From NCBI GenBank assembly GCA_021813725.1, contig JAKAJN010000014.1, positions 1 through 40,318 on the forward strand: DNA of 40,318 bases. Reading direction: 5' to 3'. Source of the DNA: a bacterium (GTDB lineage: Bacteria; Gemmatimonadota; Gemmatimonadetes; Gemmatimonadales; Gemmatimonadaceae). Below are positions 14,657-22,801 of the stretch, piece by piece (positions within the stretch are counted from its first letter, which is position 1; every line of letters starts with the position of its first letter). The notes beneath the pieces were generated by a model that was not told the origin of the DNA, did not search any database, and saw nothing but the letters and a program-made list of their open reading frames with translations. Both the position numbers and the translations under genes were made by a program.

Positions 14657-16999
14657 CTAGAACTTGTAGATCAACTTCGCAATCGCGGTGCTGCCCGTGT
14701 ACGGACGGTTGCCGTACCCGGTCGTGATGGCGCCGAGCGGATCCATGCGCGGCACGCCGGGGGTCACATCGGTCGTCGCAAAGTCGACGATCTCGAACTT
14801 CTCGTACCGATAGCCCAGGCCGATGCCCAGGTTGTCCTTGAACATGTGGCGCAGGTCAACCTTGAACTGCGACCAGGTGTTCGTGACGTTCGGCCACGGG
14901 ATGAAGCATGACGCAATGCCCGTTGCGCACGGACGGCTGTCGAGCGGATGCCGCAGCGCCGTGTTGTCGGGGTTCTTGAGCGCCTCGACACGCGGGCCGT
15001 AGTACGTGTACTCGAGGTCCGAGTCGCTGAAGTTGAAGGCGAACCGCACGTCGGTCTTGGGCAGGGCCTGGATCAGGTCGAGCCAGACGCCGGCGCTGGT
15101 GATCGTCTCGTTGTTGTCCATGTACCAGTTGCGCAGCGGGTCCACCCAGCTGTTGTACGCGGCCGTCGGGTTGTCCGGGTTGGCGTTGCGCGACTTCTGG
15201 TTGGTGGACCAGTTGTCCGCGCCGTACGTCGCGCCGAACGTGACCTTGTCGTTCACGTAGTAGTTGCCGGTGAGGCTGAACGACGTGTTGTCGTACTTGA
15301 GCAGGCCGAACTCATGGCCGTCGCCCGTGTACTCGTCGTTCATCGTGCCGACGCTGAGGTTCAGGTCAAACTTGCTCGACGGCGTGAAGCCGAGGATCAC
15401 GGAGCTCTTCAGGCGATCCATGTCGGCTTCGTCGTAGAAGCGAAGCTGGTGCTGGCCGCCGCCTTCCTCAATGTGCTCAATCGACAGCCCCGAGCCGATG
15501 CGGCGGGTGCTTTCGATGAGGCCGCGGAGCGAGACGTACTGGTTCTGGTACGCGTCGAGCGAGGCGCGGAAGGTGTAGTCCGTCATGTCGCTGAACGCGC
15601 GGCCACTGCGCTTCACGTCATCGAGGATGTAGCCGAACCGCAGCGCGGTGCCGCGGCGTGGCAGCGAGAACGTGGCACCCGTTTCGACGGTGCTCTGCCG
15701 AACGTCGAGTCCGTCGCTCGCCGCGCCCGGCACGTTCTCCGGCACGGCGTCGAAGCGGACGTTGTACTGGCCGTTCCACTCCGGCGTCACGTTGTCGTGA
15801 TCGTTGAAGCGGTACTTCATGTCGAACGCGAAGTAGTCGGTGGGACGCGTGGTGAAGTTGATCACCGCGTTGATCCCGTCGACCTGCGCTTCCGCCGACG
15901 GGCGCGGCAGCTTCGCCAGCCCGGGGTAGAAGGCATACGTCGCCGCCTGCGCGATCTTCGTGTTCGTCGTGAACGGCAGGATGTCGTCGTTCTGCGTCAT
16001 GCGCAGGATGGCGAACTGTCCGTTCAGCGTGGTGTGGTTCGGCATCTTGTACAGCGCCGTCAGGCGCAGCGTGTTCATCGCGCTGCTGGGCGTCATGCTC
16101 ATGCGGCCGAACGCCGGACCATTGCCGTTGGAATAGCCGCTGGGATCCCACGGGCCGCTCGGCGGCACCTTGCCGTTGTCGAAGTCGGTCGCGCGGAGCG
16201 GGCTATCCCACTCCATCGAGGCGAGGTTCTGCTTGAAGAACGACCCCGCATATTCGGCGCGGAACATGCCGTATTCGCTCTTGGCGAACTCGATGCCGGC
16301 GGTGATTTCGTTGACGCCGTTGTCGAGCGTCATCGGGAGCTCGTTTGCATTGCTGAACGCAAACGCGCCGGCGTACGGCTGGTTGCCCGACTTGGTGACC
16401 ATGCGGTAGCTGAAGTCCACGGTCGCGATCTTGTTGACCTGGTACTTCAGTCCCATGTCGAGCGTGTTGCGCTGGGCGGACATCGGGAACTCGGTGGCGA
16501 TCGAGCGATAGATCGAGGCCACGTTGGTCGCCGCCGTGTTGCCGATGCCGACGATCCCCGCTTCCTTGTTCTGCACGCGGGTGCGGAGCGTCGGGTCGAG
16601 CGTCCACTTGTTGTTCCCCGCGTCGCGATACGGGGTGAGGGAGTTGAACGCGTAGTTCAACGGCTGGCCATTGAAGTTCAGGTCGAACTTCGCCTTGCCG
16701 AACCGGTTGTAGCTGAAGTTGTAGGCCTGGTCGTCATACCCGACATTGGCGGCGCTGAAATCGTACGCCACCGCGTCCGTCTCCTTGCCGATCGCGATCT
16801 TGCTGGCGAGGCCGGACTTCAGGTCTTCGTACCGCATATAGCGGGCTTCGTCTCCGGTCGTGGTCGTGGACCGGAAGCCGAGCTCCCACTGCTGCTCCCA
16901 CGCCGGCTTCGCCGGCGCGGCCGCCTTCTGCTGCGCCTCCGCCACGCTGGCGGAAGCGAGCACGAGGAGCGCGGCCGAAATGATGAACCGAGTGCGCAT
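14657..16999 (-). CDS. MtrB/PioB-type decaheme-associated outer-membrane beta-barrel, copy 2
   Basis: A 780-residue paralogue of the protein at 10935-13283, co-linear over its whole length. Long stretches are identical by eye, including the last 20 or so residues around FATTDVTPGVPRMDP and YTGSTAIAKLIYKF. The signal peptide (MRTRFIISAALLVLASASVA) differs at only a few positions. Differences cluster in predicted loops, for example around the NTAATNVASIYRS region. The late Cys pair (PCATGIASC) is kept, and the N-terminal CxxC is again absent. GGGAGAGG precedes the start. It is encoded 16 nt after its decaheme partner. Like copy 1 it would form an outer-membrane electron conduit; the two may differ in partner or in expression. 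Confidence 0.92.
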   Translation of the reverse strand: MRTRFIISAALLVLASASVAEAQQKAAAPAKPAWEQQWELGFRSTTTTGDEARYMRYEDLKSGLASKIAIGKETDAVAYDFSAANVGYDDQAYNFSYNRFGKAKFDLNFNGQPLNYAFNSLTPYRDAGNNKWTLDPTLRTRVQNKEAGIVGIGNTAATNVASIYRSIATEFPMSAQRNTLDMGLKYQVNKIATVDFSYRMVTKSGNQPYAGAFAFSNANELPMTLDNGVNEITAGIEFAKSEYGMFRAEYAGSFFKQNLASMEWDSPLRATDFDNGKVPPSGPWDPSGYSNGNGPAFGRMSMTPSSAMNTLRLTALYKMPNHTTLNGQFAILRMTQNDDILPFTTNTKIAQAATYAFYPGLAKLPRPSAEAQVDGINAVINFTTRPTDYFAFDMKYRFNDHDNVTPEWNGQYNVRFDAVPENVPGAASDGLDVRQSTVETGATFSLPRRGTALRFGYILDDVKRSGRAFSDMTDYTFRASLDAYQNQYVSLRGLIESTRRIGSGLSIEHIEEGGGQHQLRFYDEADMDRLKSSVILGFTPSSKFDLNLSVGTMNDEYTGDGHEFGLLKYDNTSFSLTGNYYVNDKVTFGATYGADNWSTNQKSRNANPDNPTAAYNSWVDPLRNWYMDNNETITSAGVWLDLIQALPKTDVRFAFNFSDSDLEYTYYGPRVEALKNPDNTALRHPLDSRPCATGIASCFIPWPNVTNTWSQFKVDLRHMFKDNLGIGLGYRYEKFEIVDFATTDVTPGVPRMDPLGAITTGYGNRPYTGSTAIAKLIYKF

Positions 17000-17015
17000 C
17001 GCTGTGTCCTCTCCC

Positions 17016-17975
17016 TTAGCGTAGGAACGCCTTACCGTTGGCGTTGTTGGAGCCGTGAATCTGCTGGTGGCAGTTCAGGCACGAGCGGCCGGTGATCTTG
17101 TTCGCGTTCGACGAGTTCTGCGACACGAACTTGTCGTAGATCGTCGGCGGGTGACGCGACGTCACGTGGCAGCGCTGGCAGATGCCCGGCTGCTTGGCGA
17201 CCAGCATGCGGTCGTTGTTCGACCCGTGCGGATCGTGGCAGGTGACGCATGAGTTGGCGACCGGGGCGTGCTCCCACAGGAACGGACCGCGCTTTTCCTG
17301 GTGGCAGCTGACGCAGCTCTGGTCGATGTTGGTGCCGGCCTTGAGCATGCGGACGTTGGCCGAGCCGTGCACGTTGTGGCACGACGAGCAGGCCATCTTG
17401 TCCTCGCGGACCGGCATGTGGTTGAAGCGGTTCACCTTGTTGGCGATCGCCTGGTGGCAGTTGGCGCAGAGCTTGGCCTGCGACACTTCCTTCAGCTGCG
17501 GCTCGCCCTTCGGGCTGTGCACGCTGTGGCAGGTGACGCAGCCCACGTTGCGCGCCTCATGCTTGCTGTTCGCCCAGAAGGCATGCGCGCTCGTGCTGTG
17601 GCACGAGGTGCAGGCAGCCGAGGCCTCGACCGCGCTGACCTTGTCGAACTGCAGCGGCTTCACCTTCTCGGGATCGTCGGCGTGCTTGCTGCCCGGACCA
17701 TGGCAGGCCTCGCAGCCCTTGCCGCCCGCCGGGGTCCGCAGGTCCGCCGCCTTGGCGTGCAGTCCGCTGACCGCGACCTTTTCGTGGCAGCCGACGCAGG
17801 TCTCCTGACCCACGTAGGTCGCACCCGAGACCGCGGCGTCCGCCTTCGGCGCCTTCGCTTGGCCGCTCGCCGCGAGTGGCGCGAACGCCACCACCGCCGC
17901 GAGTGCGCTGCCCACGAGCCAAGTCAGCGGCCGCACGGAGCGAATGCCACTTCCTCGAACGTTGAAAAATTTCAT
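17016..17975 (-). CDS. DmsE/MtrA-type periplasmic decaheme c-type cytochrome, copy 2
   Basis: A 319-residue paralogue of the cytochrome at 13301-14248, with ten CxxCH sites (CVGCH, CEACH, CTSCH, CVTCH, CANCH, CSSCH, CVSCH, CVTCH, CQRCH, CLNCH) at matching spacing. ATG 17975 has a perfect AGGAGG 7 nt upstream. The signal peptide (about residues 15-40) differs from that of copy 1 far more than the mature part does. The C-termini are the same (GSNNANGKAFLR). It heads the second two-gene unit. Upstream, a 6-bp-arm inverted repeat (18073-18089) is a candidate regulatory site that I do not find in front of copy 1, hinting at separate control. Confidence 0.95.
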   Translation of the reverse strand: MKFFNVRGSGIRSVRPLTWLVGSALAAVVAFAPLAASGQAKAPKADAAVSGATYVGQETCVGCHEKVAVSGLHAKAADLRTPAGGKGCEACHGPGSKHADDPEKVKPLQFDKVSAVEASAACTSCHSTSAHAFWANSKHEARNVGCVTCHSVHSPKGEPQLKEVSQAKLCANCHQAIANKVNRFNHMPVREDKMACSSCHNVHGSANVRMLKAGTNIDQSCVSCHQEKRGPFLWEHAPVANSCVTCHDPHGSNNDRMLVAKQPGICQRCHVTSRHPPTIYDKFVSQNSSNANKITGRSCLNCHQQIHGSNNANGKAFLR

Positions 17976-18442
17976 GGCACCCTCCTGAGGTGCGCACACG
18001 AGTGAAAAGCGATTGCTCTCTACTCCCGGCGCAATCGCGCGTGCGATGCACCCGGGCGCCACTAATGTGTGAATGAGAGATAGTCTCATCTGTCGGGCGA
18101 GCGTCTAAAGTGTTGCGGGATGGATTTTTACAGTGGCTCAGGCATGTCCCTACGCAGGACTACCAGTCGCGACGCCCGAATTGGGGCCACTGCGTAGAGA
18201 GCGAAGTCAGCGCGCCGGCGAGGCGCGGCGGAACGCGCTGTTGGCCGCTGACTTGCAACGGCAAGGGTGCGAACGCGTCGTCCGGTCCGAGTGCCGGATT
18301 TCCCTCCAGTGCGTAGTTGCTTGCCTCACGCAATTTGTCCGTCCGAGGCACACCGACGCAGTGCAACCGTTGCCGAGCGACGTCGCTCACCACAGCTTGG
18401 CTCTGCCGCGGCTCCTTTTTCCTTCCCTCGTCTCCCGTCGCC
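17976..18442. other. 467-nt divergent intergenic region
   Basis: It lies between the second decaheme gene (minus) and the M28 peptidase gene (plus), so it must contain both promoters. I see no protein or RNA gene that I can support. Visible elements are the inverted repeat at 18073-18089 and a 14-nt palindrome, gagcgacgtcgctc, at 18375-18388, about 55 nt before the M28 start. Confidence 0.6.
18073..18089. promoter_or_regulatory. inverted repeat ATGAGA-N5-TCTCAT upstream of decaheme cassette 2
   Basis: The 17-nt element atgagagatagtctcat has 6-bp arms and lies about 100 nt upstream of the second decaheme start codon. The size and spacing suit a dimeric repressor or activator. I found no second copy elsewhere in the window, so no regulon can be proposed. 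Confidence 0.4.
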
Positions 18443-19987
18443 ATGCCACGCACGCTTCGCCTCCTCGCCATCACTGCATTGATGCTCGGCGTCACCGCTG
18501 CCTCGACCGACGATCCGATTGCCGTCAACTGGTCTGTCGTCGCCAGGATTCGCGAGGAAGGGCTGCAGCGCTCGCGCGTGATGGACTTCGAGTCGTACAT
18601 GACCGATGTACTCGGCGCGCGGCTCACGATGTCGCGCGACATGCAGCGCGCGCAGCAGTGGGCCGCCGCCGAGATGTCGCGCATCGGGCTCGTCAATGTC
18701 ACGCGGGAGCCGTTCATGGACTTCGGCGTCACGTGGGACAACGAGTACGTCTCGCTCCACCTGCTCGAACCCGACTACACGCCGATGACCGGCTACCCGA
18801 TCGCGCACACGAACGGCACGCACGGCAAGGTCACGGCCGAGGCGGTGCTGGTGGACCTGCAGTCGCGTGCGGACCTCGAGAAGTATCGGGGTCGGTTGCG
18901 CGACAAGGCGGTGCTCGTCACGCCGCCGGTGGCCATCAACACCGACGCCATGGCCGCCGGAACGCCGCGTCTCACCGAGACGGACCTCGCCGCACTGGAG
19001 CGCACGGTGATCGCGCCAGCGCGTCCGGCGCCGCCGCGCACGGTGCGCAACCCCGACGTGCTGACGGCGCTCGAGAAGGTGGAGTTCTACGCCGCCGAGG
19101 GCGTCGCGGTCGTGCTGCAGAGTGACGGAGGTGGCGTCGGATTCGTGCGCGGCTTCTCGCGCCCGGGATCGCGCGAAGACGGATGGTCGCGCGCCGGCAT
19201 GCTGGCGTCGCCGGCCATCGTGGCGGTGACGCCGGAGCATTACAACCGAATGTGGCGCCTCCTGGCCCGCGGCATTCCGGTGAAAGTCGAAGTCGAGGTG
19301 CGCAACCGCATCGGCGAGCGCGTCGAGCAGGCCGCCAACCTGATCGGCGAGATCCCGGGCACCGACCTCAAGGACGAGGTCGTGATGCTCGGCGCGCATT
19401 TCGACACGTGGCACGCCAGTCCGAATTCCAGCGACAACACCTCGGGCGTGGCGGTCGCGCTCGAGGCGGCGCGCATCCTGAAGGCCATTGGCGTGAAACC
19501 GCGACGCACCATTCGCGTGGCGCTCTGGAATGGCGAGGAACAGGGGCTCTGGGGCTCGCGCGCCTACGTGCGCACGCACTTCGGCTCGCCGCGCGACTCG
19601 CTGCACCCACCAACCGCGGCGCACGAGAAGTTCTCGGCGTACTTCAACCAGGACTATGGGGCAGGGCAGTACCGCGGCATCTACCTGCAGGGCAATGAAG
19701 GAGCACGCGCGATGCTCACCGCGTGGATGGCACCCTTCCGGGACTTCGGCATGACGACCGTCAGCAACCAGAGCGTGGGGAGCACCGACCACGTGCCGTT
19801 TGACGATGCGGGTCTGCCGGGCTTCCAGTTCATCCAGGACCGTCTTGCCGGCAGCGCCGGGCACACGAACCTCGACTATCTCGAGACGATCAACCCCAAC
19901 GACCTAATGAAGAACGCGGTGGTGATGGCGGCGTACGTGTATCACGCGGCGATGGCGGATCAGAGAGTGCCAAGGAAGAACAGATAG
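18443..19987 (+). CDS. exported M28 family metallopeptidase
   Basis: A 514-residue zinc aminopeptidase-type protein. ATG 18443 gives a signal peptide (MPRTLRLLAITALMLGVTAA); a longer frame to 18317 lacks protein-like sequence. A protease-associated-type insert occupies about residues 110-290 (region YPIAHTNGTHGK onward). The catalytic domain has His319 and Asp321 (GAHFDTW), bridging Asp331 (NSSDNTSG), Glu365-Glu366 (WNGEEQG) and a late His474 (GHTNLD), so the di-zinc site appears complete. It stands alone on the plus strand, divergent from the decaheme cassette, and probably has its own promoter. It belongs to the same set of exported hydrolases as the S9 and M20 proteins here. The exact peptide preference is not predictable. 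Confidence 0.93.
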   Translation: MPRTLRLLAITALMLGVTAASTDDPIAVNWSVVARIREEGLQRSRVMDFESYMTDVLGARLTMSRDMQRAQQWAAAEMSRIGLVNVTREPFMDFGVTWDNEYVSLHLLEPDYTPMTGYPIAHTNGTHGKVTAEAVLVDLQSRADLEKYRGRLRDKAVLVTPPVAINTDAMAAGTPRLTETDLAALERTVIAPARPAPPRTVRNPDVLTALEKVEFYAAEGVAVVLQSDGGGVGFVRGFSRPGSREDGWSRAGMLASPAIVAVTPEHYNRMWRLLARGIPVKVEVEVRNRIGERVEQAANLIGEIPGTDLKDEVVMLGAHFDTWHASPNSSDNTSGVAVALEAARILKAIGVKPRRTIRVALWNGEEQGLWGSRAYVRTHFGSPRDSLHPPTAAHEKFSAYFNQDYGAGQYRGIYLQGNEGARAMLTAWMAPFRDFGMTTVSNQSVGSTDHVPFDDAGLPGFQFIQDRLAGSAGHTNLDYLETINPNDLMKNAVVMAAYVYHAAMADQRVPRKNR

Positions 19988-20243
19988 CGAAACGGGGAGG
20001 AGGTGAAGGCGAAGGGACGAGGGTTGGGAGCGGGAACGAGGGGAGCGACCGCGTCCCTCGTCACTCGCCTCCACCCTCGTTCCGTCGCCTCCACGTCCGC
20101 CCCGTTCCGCAACCTCTCCTGTGAGGCCAACACTGACGCGGATGCCGGGCCTTTGCCCCACCACTCCCGCCTGACCCCTCCGTTAGTATGCCCCTGCGGC
20201 CGTCGAATGACAGCCGTGTTGGGCCAATGGAACGGGAAGGCTC
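19988..20243. other. 256-nt gap before the oxoacid oxidoreductase operon
   Basis: No gene that I can support lies here. A purine-rich then pyrimidine-rich stretch (about 19995-20105) can fold into a long imperfect hairpin, with arms around ggaggtgaaggcg and cgcctccaccctc. It may end the M28 transcript. The operon promoter is expected between about 20160 and 20240; I could not pick clear boxes. Confidence 0.5.
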
Positions 20244-20468
20244 ATGACCCTCGCCCCAGCAGGTTCCGCGCGCGCCGTCGACGCCCCGCAGGCGGGGACG
20301 GGCGTGCCCTGTCAGGTTGCGCAGTGTGACGGCGTGCCATGCGCCGAGGTGCGGGCCGACTGCGAGCACTGTGACCGCTCGACCAACACGCTCTGCGACG
20401 AGCATCGCGACGCCACGGGCGACGCCTCGCGCGAGTCCACCCGCGTACCCTCGATACCTCATGCGTGA
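20244..20468 (+). CDS. small Cys-rich zinc-finger-like protein at the head of the oxoacid oxidoreductase operon
   Basis: A 74-residue frame, ATG 20244 to 20468, overlaps the next gene's start by 8 nt, the same overlap style as the rest of the operon. It has Cys at 23, 28, 33, 40, 43 and 51. The segment CEHCDRSTNTLCDEH has the form C-x2-C-x7-C-x2-H, a plausible zinc site, and PCQVAQCDGVPC precedes it. Such Cys spacing is not expected in a chance frame. The first 20 residues and the last 20 look low in structure, so a later start is possible. I do not recognise the family. By position it could be an assembly or regulatory factor, but this is guesswork. Confidence 0.55.
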   Translation: MTLAPAGSARAVDAPQAGTGVPCQVAQCDGVPCAEVRADCEHCDRSTNTLCDEHRDATGDASRESTRVPSIPHA

Positions 20469-21054
20469 ACTCCGACTGCACGGCCGCGGCGGCCAGGGGA
20501 CGGTGATCGCCTCGAAGCTGCTCGCGGTGGCGCTCTTTCTCGAAGGCCGGGAGGTCCAGTCCTTCCCCATGTTCGGCGTCGAACGGCGCGGCTCGCCGGT
20601 CACGGCGTTTCTGCGCGTCGATGACGAACCGCTCAAACTGCGGTGCGAGATCGAGGCGCCCGATGAGCTCATCGTCCTCGACCCGACGCTGATCGACGCC
20701 ACGGACATCACGTCGGGCCTCAAGCCTGGCGGCCGCATCCTGATCAACACCGAGCAAGCGCCGGAGGAGTTTCCGCAACTGCTCGCGCGGGCGCACGTGA
20801 GCACGGTGGACGCCACTGGCATCGCGGTGCGCCACGGCCTCGGCGGCAAGGCGCAGCCCATCGTCAACACCGCCATCCTCGGCGCCTACGCCGCCGACAC
20901 GGGGCTGATCACAGTGGAGAGCATGGTGAACGCGATTCGCGAAGAGGTGCCAGTGCAGATCGACGCCAACATTGCGGCGGCGACGGAAGCGATGGGCGCC
21001 ATCCGCCACGCCGCGATGCGCGGCATGACTGCGCGCGAGGTGGCCCGTGCCTGA
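20461..21054 (+). CDS. 2-oxoacid:ferredoxin oxidoreductase, gamma subunit
   Basis: A 197-residue subunit of the pyruvate:ferredoxin oxidoreductase superfamily, which oxidatively decarboxylates 2-oxoacids to acyl-CoA. The N-terminal HGRGGQGTVIASKLLA motif and the FPMFGVERRGSPV stretch are diagnostic of the gamma (domain III) subunit. It begins inside the end of the small Cys-rich frame and ends with an 8-nt overlap with the next gene, so translation is coupled. The order here is gamma, FAD/ferredoxin subunit, alpha, beta. That order and the NAD(P)H module recall phenylglyoxylate dehydrogenase-type complexes as well as pyruvate enzymes, so the oxoacid is left open. Confidence 0.92.
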   Translation: MRELRLHGRGGQGTVIASKLLAVALFLEGREVQSFPMFGVERRGSPVTAFLRVDDEPLKLRCEIEAPDELIVLDPTLIDATDITSGLKPGGRILINTEQAPEEFPQLLARAHVSTVDATGIAVRHGLGGKAQPIVNTAILGAYAADTGLITVESMVNAIREEVPVQIDANIAAATEAMGAIRHAAMRGMTAREVARA

Positions 21055-22801
21055 GCCCATCACGACGACCGGCGGGGCGCGCGCCATTCCGCAGGTGGCG
21101 ATGAGCAGCACCTCGACGCTGCCGACGCACACCGGCACGTGGAAGTATCAGGTGCCGGCCTACCACGATCGCGTGGCCCCGTGCAATGCGCGTTGCCCGG
21201 TGGGGATCGACATCGAAGGGTACATGAACCTGCTCCGTCTCGGCCGCGTGGAGGATGCGCGCGACCTGCTGCTCACGGAGAACCCGCTGCCGGCGGTGAC
21301 GGGGCGTGTCTGCCATCACCCCTGCGAGAACGCGTGCAATCGTCGAACCCTCGATGGCGCGGTGGCGATCCACGCGGTGGAACGCATGCTGGGCGACCTG
21401 GCGCACCAGCACCCTGCGCCGACGTTTCGCGCGACGCCGCTGGCCGAGCGCGTGGCCGTGGTGGGATCGGGGCCGGCCGGACTCGCCTGCGCCTACCATC
21501 TCGCCCGCTTGGGCTATGGCGTCACGATCTTCGAGGCGGCCGCCGAGCCGGGCGGCATGCTGCGCCTCGGCATTCCCGCGTACCGTCTGCCTCGCGACGT
21601 GCTCGATCGCGACATCGCGCGCGTCGCGGCGCATGGCGTCGAAATCCGCTGCGGTGTGCGCGTGGGTTCCGACGTCGCGTGGGCGGAACTGACGGCAACC
21701 TTCGATGCCGTCTGCGTCTCGACCGGTGCGCACACGAGTCGCGCGCTCGGCGTCCCGGGAGAGGAGCTGCCCGGCGTGCGCCCCGGGCTCGCCTTCCTGC
21801 GCGACGTCAATGCCGGAAGGCGTCCCGACCTCGGGCGTCATGTGGTGGTGGTCGGCGGTGGCAACACGGCGATGGATTGCGCGCGATCCGCGCTGCGCCT
21901 TGGCGCCAAGGTTACGGTCGCCTACCGGCGCACGCGCGAGCAGATGCCGGCCATCAAGGAGGAAATCGAGGACGCCATGCGCGAGGGGGCGGAGTTCGTC
22001 TTCCTGGCCAATCCGGTGGAGTTCACGGCGCGCGACGGCCACGTGCAGGCGATGGTGTGCGAGCGGATGGCGCTGGGCGAGCCCGACGCGAGCGGTCGCC
22101 GGCGCCCGATGCCGACCGGCGAGACCTTCACCCTCGCCGCCGACACCGTCCTTACAGCGATCGGCGAGTCGTCGGCGTTGACGCAGTTCTTCGCCGACGT
22201 CGAGGGTTCGGACGCCGGGTTGCGCGTGGACGCGCTCGGCGGCACGACGCGCGACCTGCTGTATGCCGGCGGCGACGTGACCGACCTCGAGCGCACGGTG
22301 GCCGACGCGCTCGGCGCCGGCAAGCGCGCGGCGATCGGCATTGATCGACACCTGCGGCACCACAAGGGAGACACCGCGGAGCTCAACGCGCTGCGCTTTG
22401 CGCAGGGCAATCTGAGTGCGGCGCGGTGGATGGGCCGCGACCCGATTGTCCGCACCGCACCGGTCAACGAGGTCGTGACGGCGGACGACGTGAACTTCAC
22501 GCAGTTCCGCCGCCGGCCGCGGCACGCCGATCCGCACCTGCCCAGTGCGGCGGCGGTGCAGGGGTTCGACGAAGTGAACGCGGGGCTGCCGGAGGCGCTG
22601 GCGATGGACGAGGCGCGTCGCTGCCTGAATTGCGGCGTGTGCACCGAGTGCGACGTCTGCCTGATCTTCTGCCCCGATGCGGCGATCTCGCGCGCCGAGG
22701 GGGGCGCGTACGTGATTGCGATGGATTACTGCAAGGGATGCGGCATCTGCGCCGCCGAGTGCCCACGGGGGGCGATCACCATGTCGCAGGACCGGCCATG
22801 A
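21047..22801 (+). CDS. NAD(P)H/FAD oxidoreductase with ferredoxin domain (GltD-like subunit of the oxoacid oxidoreductase)
   Basis: A 584-residue electron-transfer subunit. From GTG 21047 (GAGGTGG just upstream; ATG 21101 is an alternative), residues 46-97 hold the GltD-type N-terminal cluster Cys46, Cys50, Cys89, Cys93 and Cys97. The FAD-binding VVGSGPAGLACAYHL lies at about 139 and a NAD(P)-binding VVVGGGNTAMDCA at about 265. The C-terminus is a two-cluster ferredoxin, with Cys532/535/538/542 and Cys562/565/568/572, plus an extra Cys526/Cys529 pair. It would link clusters of the alpha/beta/gamma core to NAD(P)+, so the complex may make NAD(P)H directly rather than only reduced ferredoxin. 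It overlaps both neighbours (8 nt and 4 nt). Confidence 0.9.
   Translation: MPEPITTTGGARAIPQVAMSSTSTLPTHTGTWKYQVPAYHDRVAPCNARCPVGIDIEGYMNLLRLGRVEDARDLLLTENPLPAVTGRVCHHPCENACNRRTLDGAVAIHAVERMLGDLAHQHPAPTFRATPLAERVAVVGSGPAGLACAYHLARLGYGVTIFEAAAEPGGMLRLGIPAYRLPRDVLDRDIARVAAHGVEIRCGVRVGSDVAWAELTATFDAVCVSTGAHTSRALGVPGEELPGVRPGLAFLRDVNAGRRPDLGRHVVVVGGGNTAMDCARSALRLGAKVTVAYRRTREQMPAIKEEIEDAMREGAEFVFLANPVEFTARDGHVQAMVCERMALGEPDASGRRRPMPTGETFTLAADTVLTAIGESSALTQFFADVEGSDAGLRVDALGGTTRDLLYAGGDVTDLERTVADALGAGKRAAIGIDRHLRHHKGDTAELNALRFAQGNLSAARWMGRDPIVRTAPVNEVVTADDVNFTQFRRRPRHADPHLPSAAAVQGFDEVNAGLPEALAMDEARRCLNCGVCTECDVCLIFCPDAAISRAEGGAYVIAMDYCKGCGICAAECPRGAITMSQDRP

Larger units (their letters stand above)
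10935..17975 (-). repeat. tandem duplication of a decaheme-cytochrome/beta-barrel cassette
   Basis: The units 10935-14248 and 14657-17975 are direct copies in gene order, spacing (17 and 16 nt between genes) and protein sequence. Some nucleotide blocks are the same, for example around 11052-11093 and 14772-14813. The start-site purine tracts and terminators also correspond. This supports a local duplication rather than two independent acquisitions, with promoter regions and signal peptides diverging faster than the mature proteins. Confidence 0.85.

Noticed and set aside
14497-14727. 76-codon plus-strand frame in the gap between decaheme cassettes
   Set aside because: It crosses the terminator hairpin and the end of the second MtrB-like gene, and shows no domain or Shine-Dalgarno sequence.
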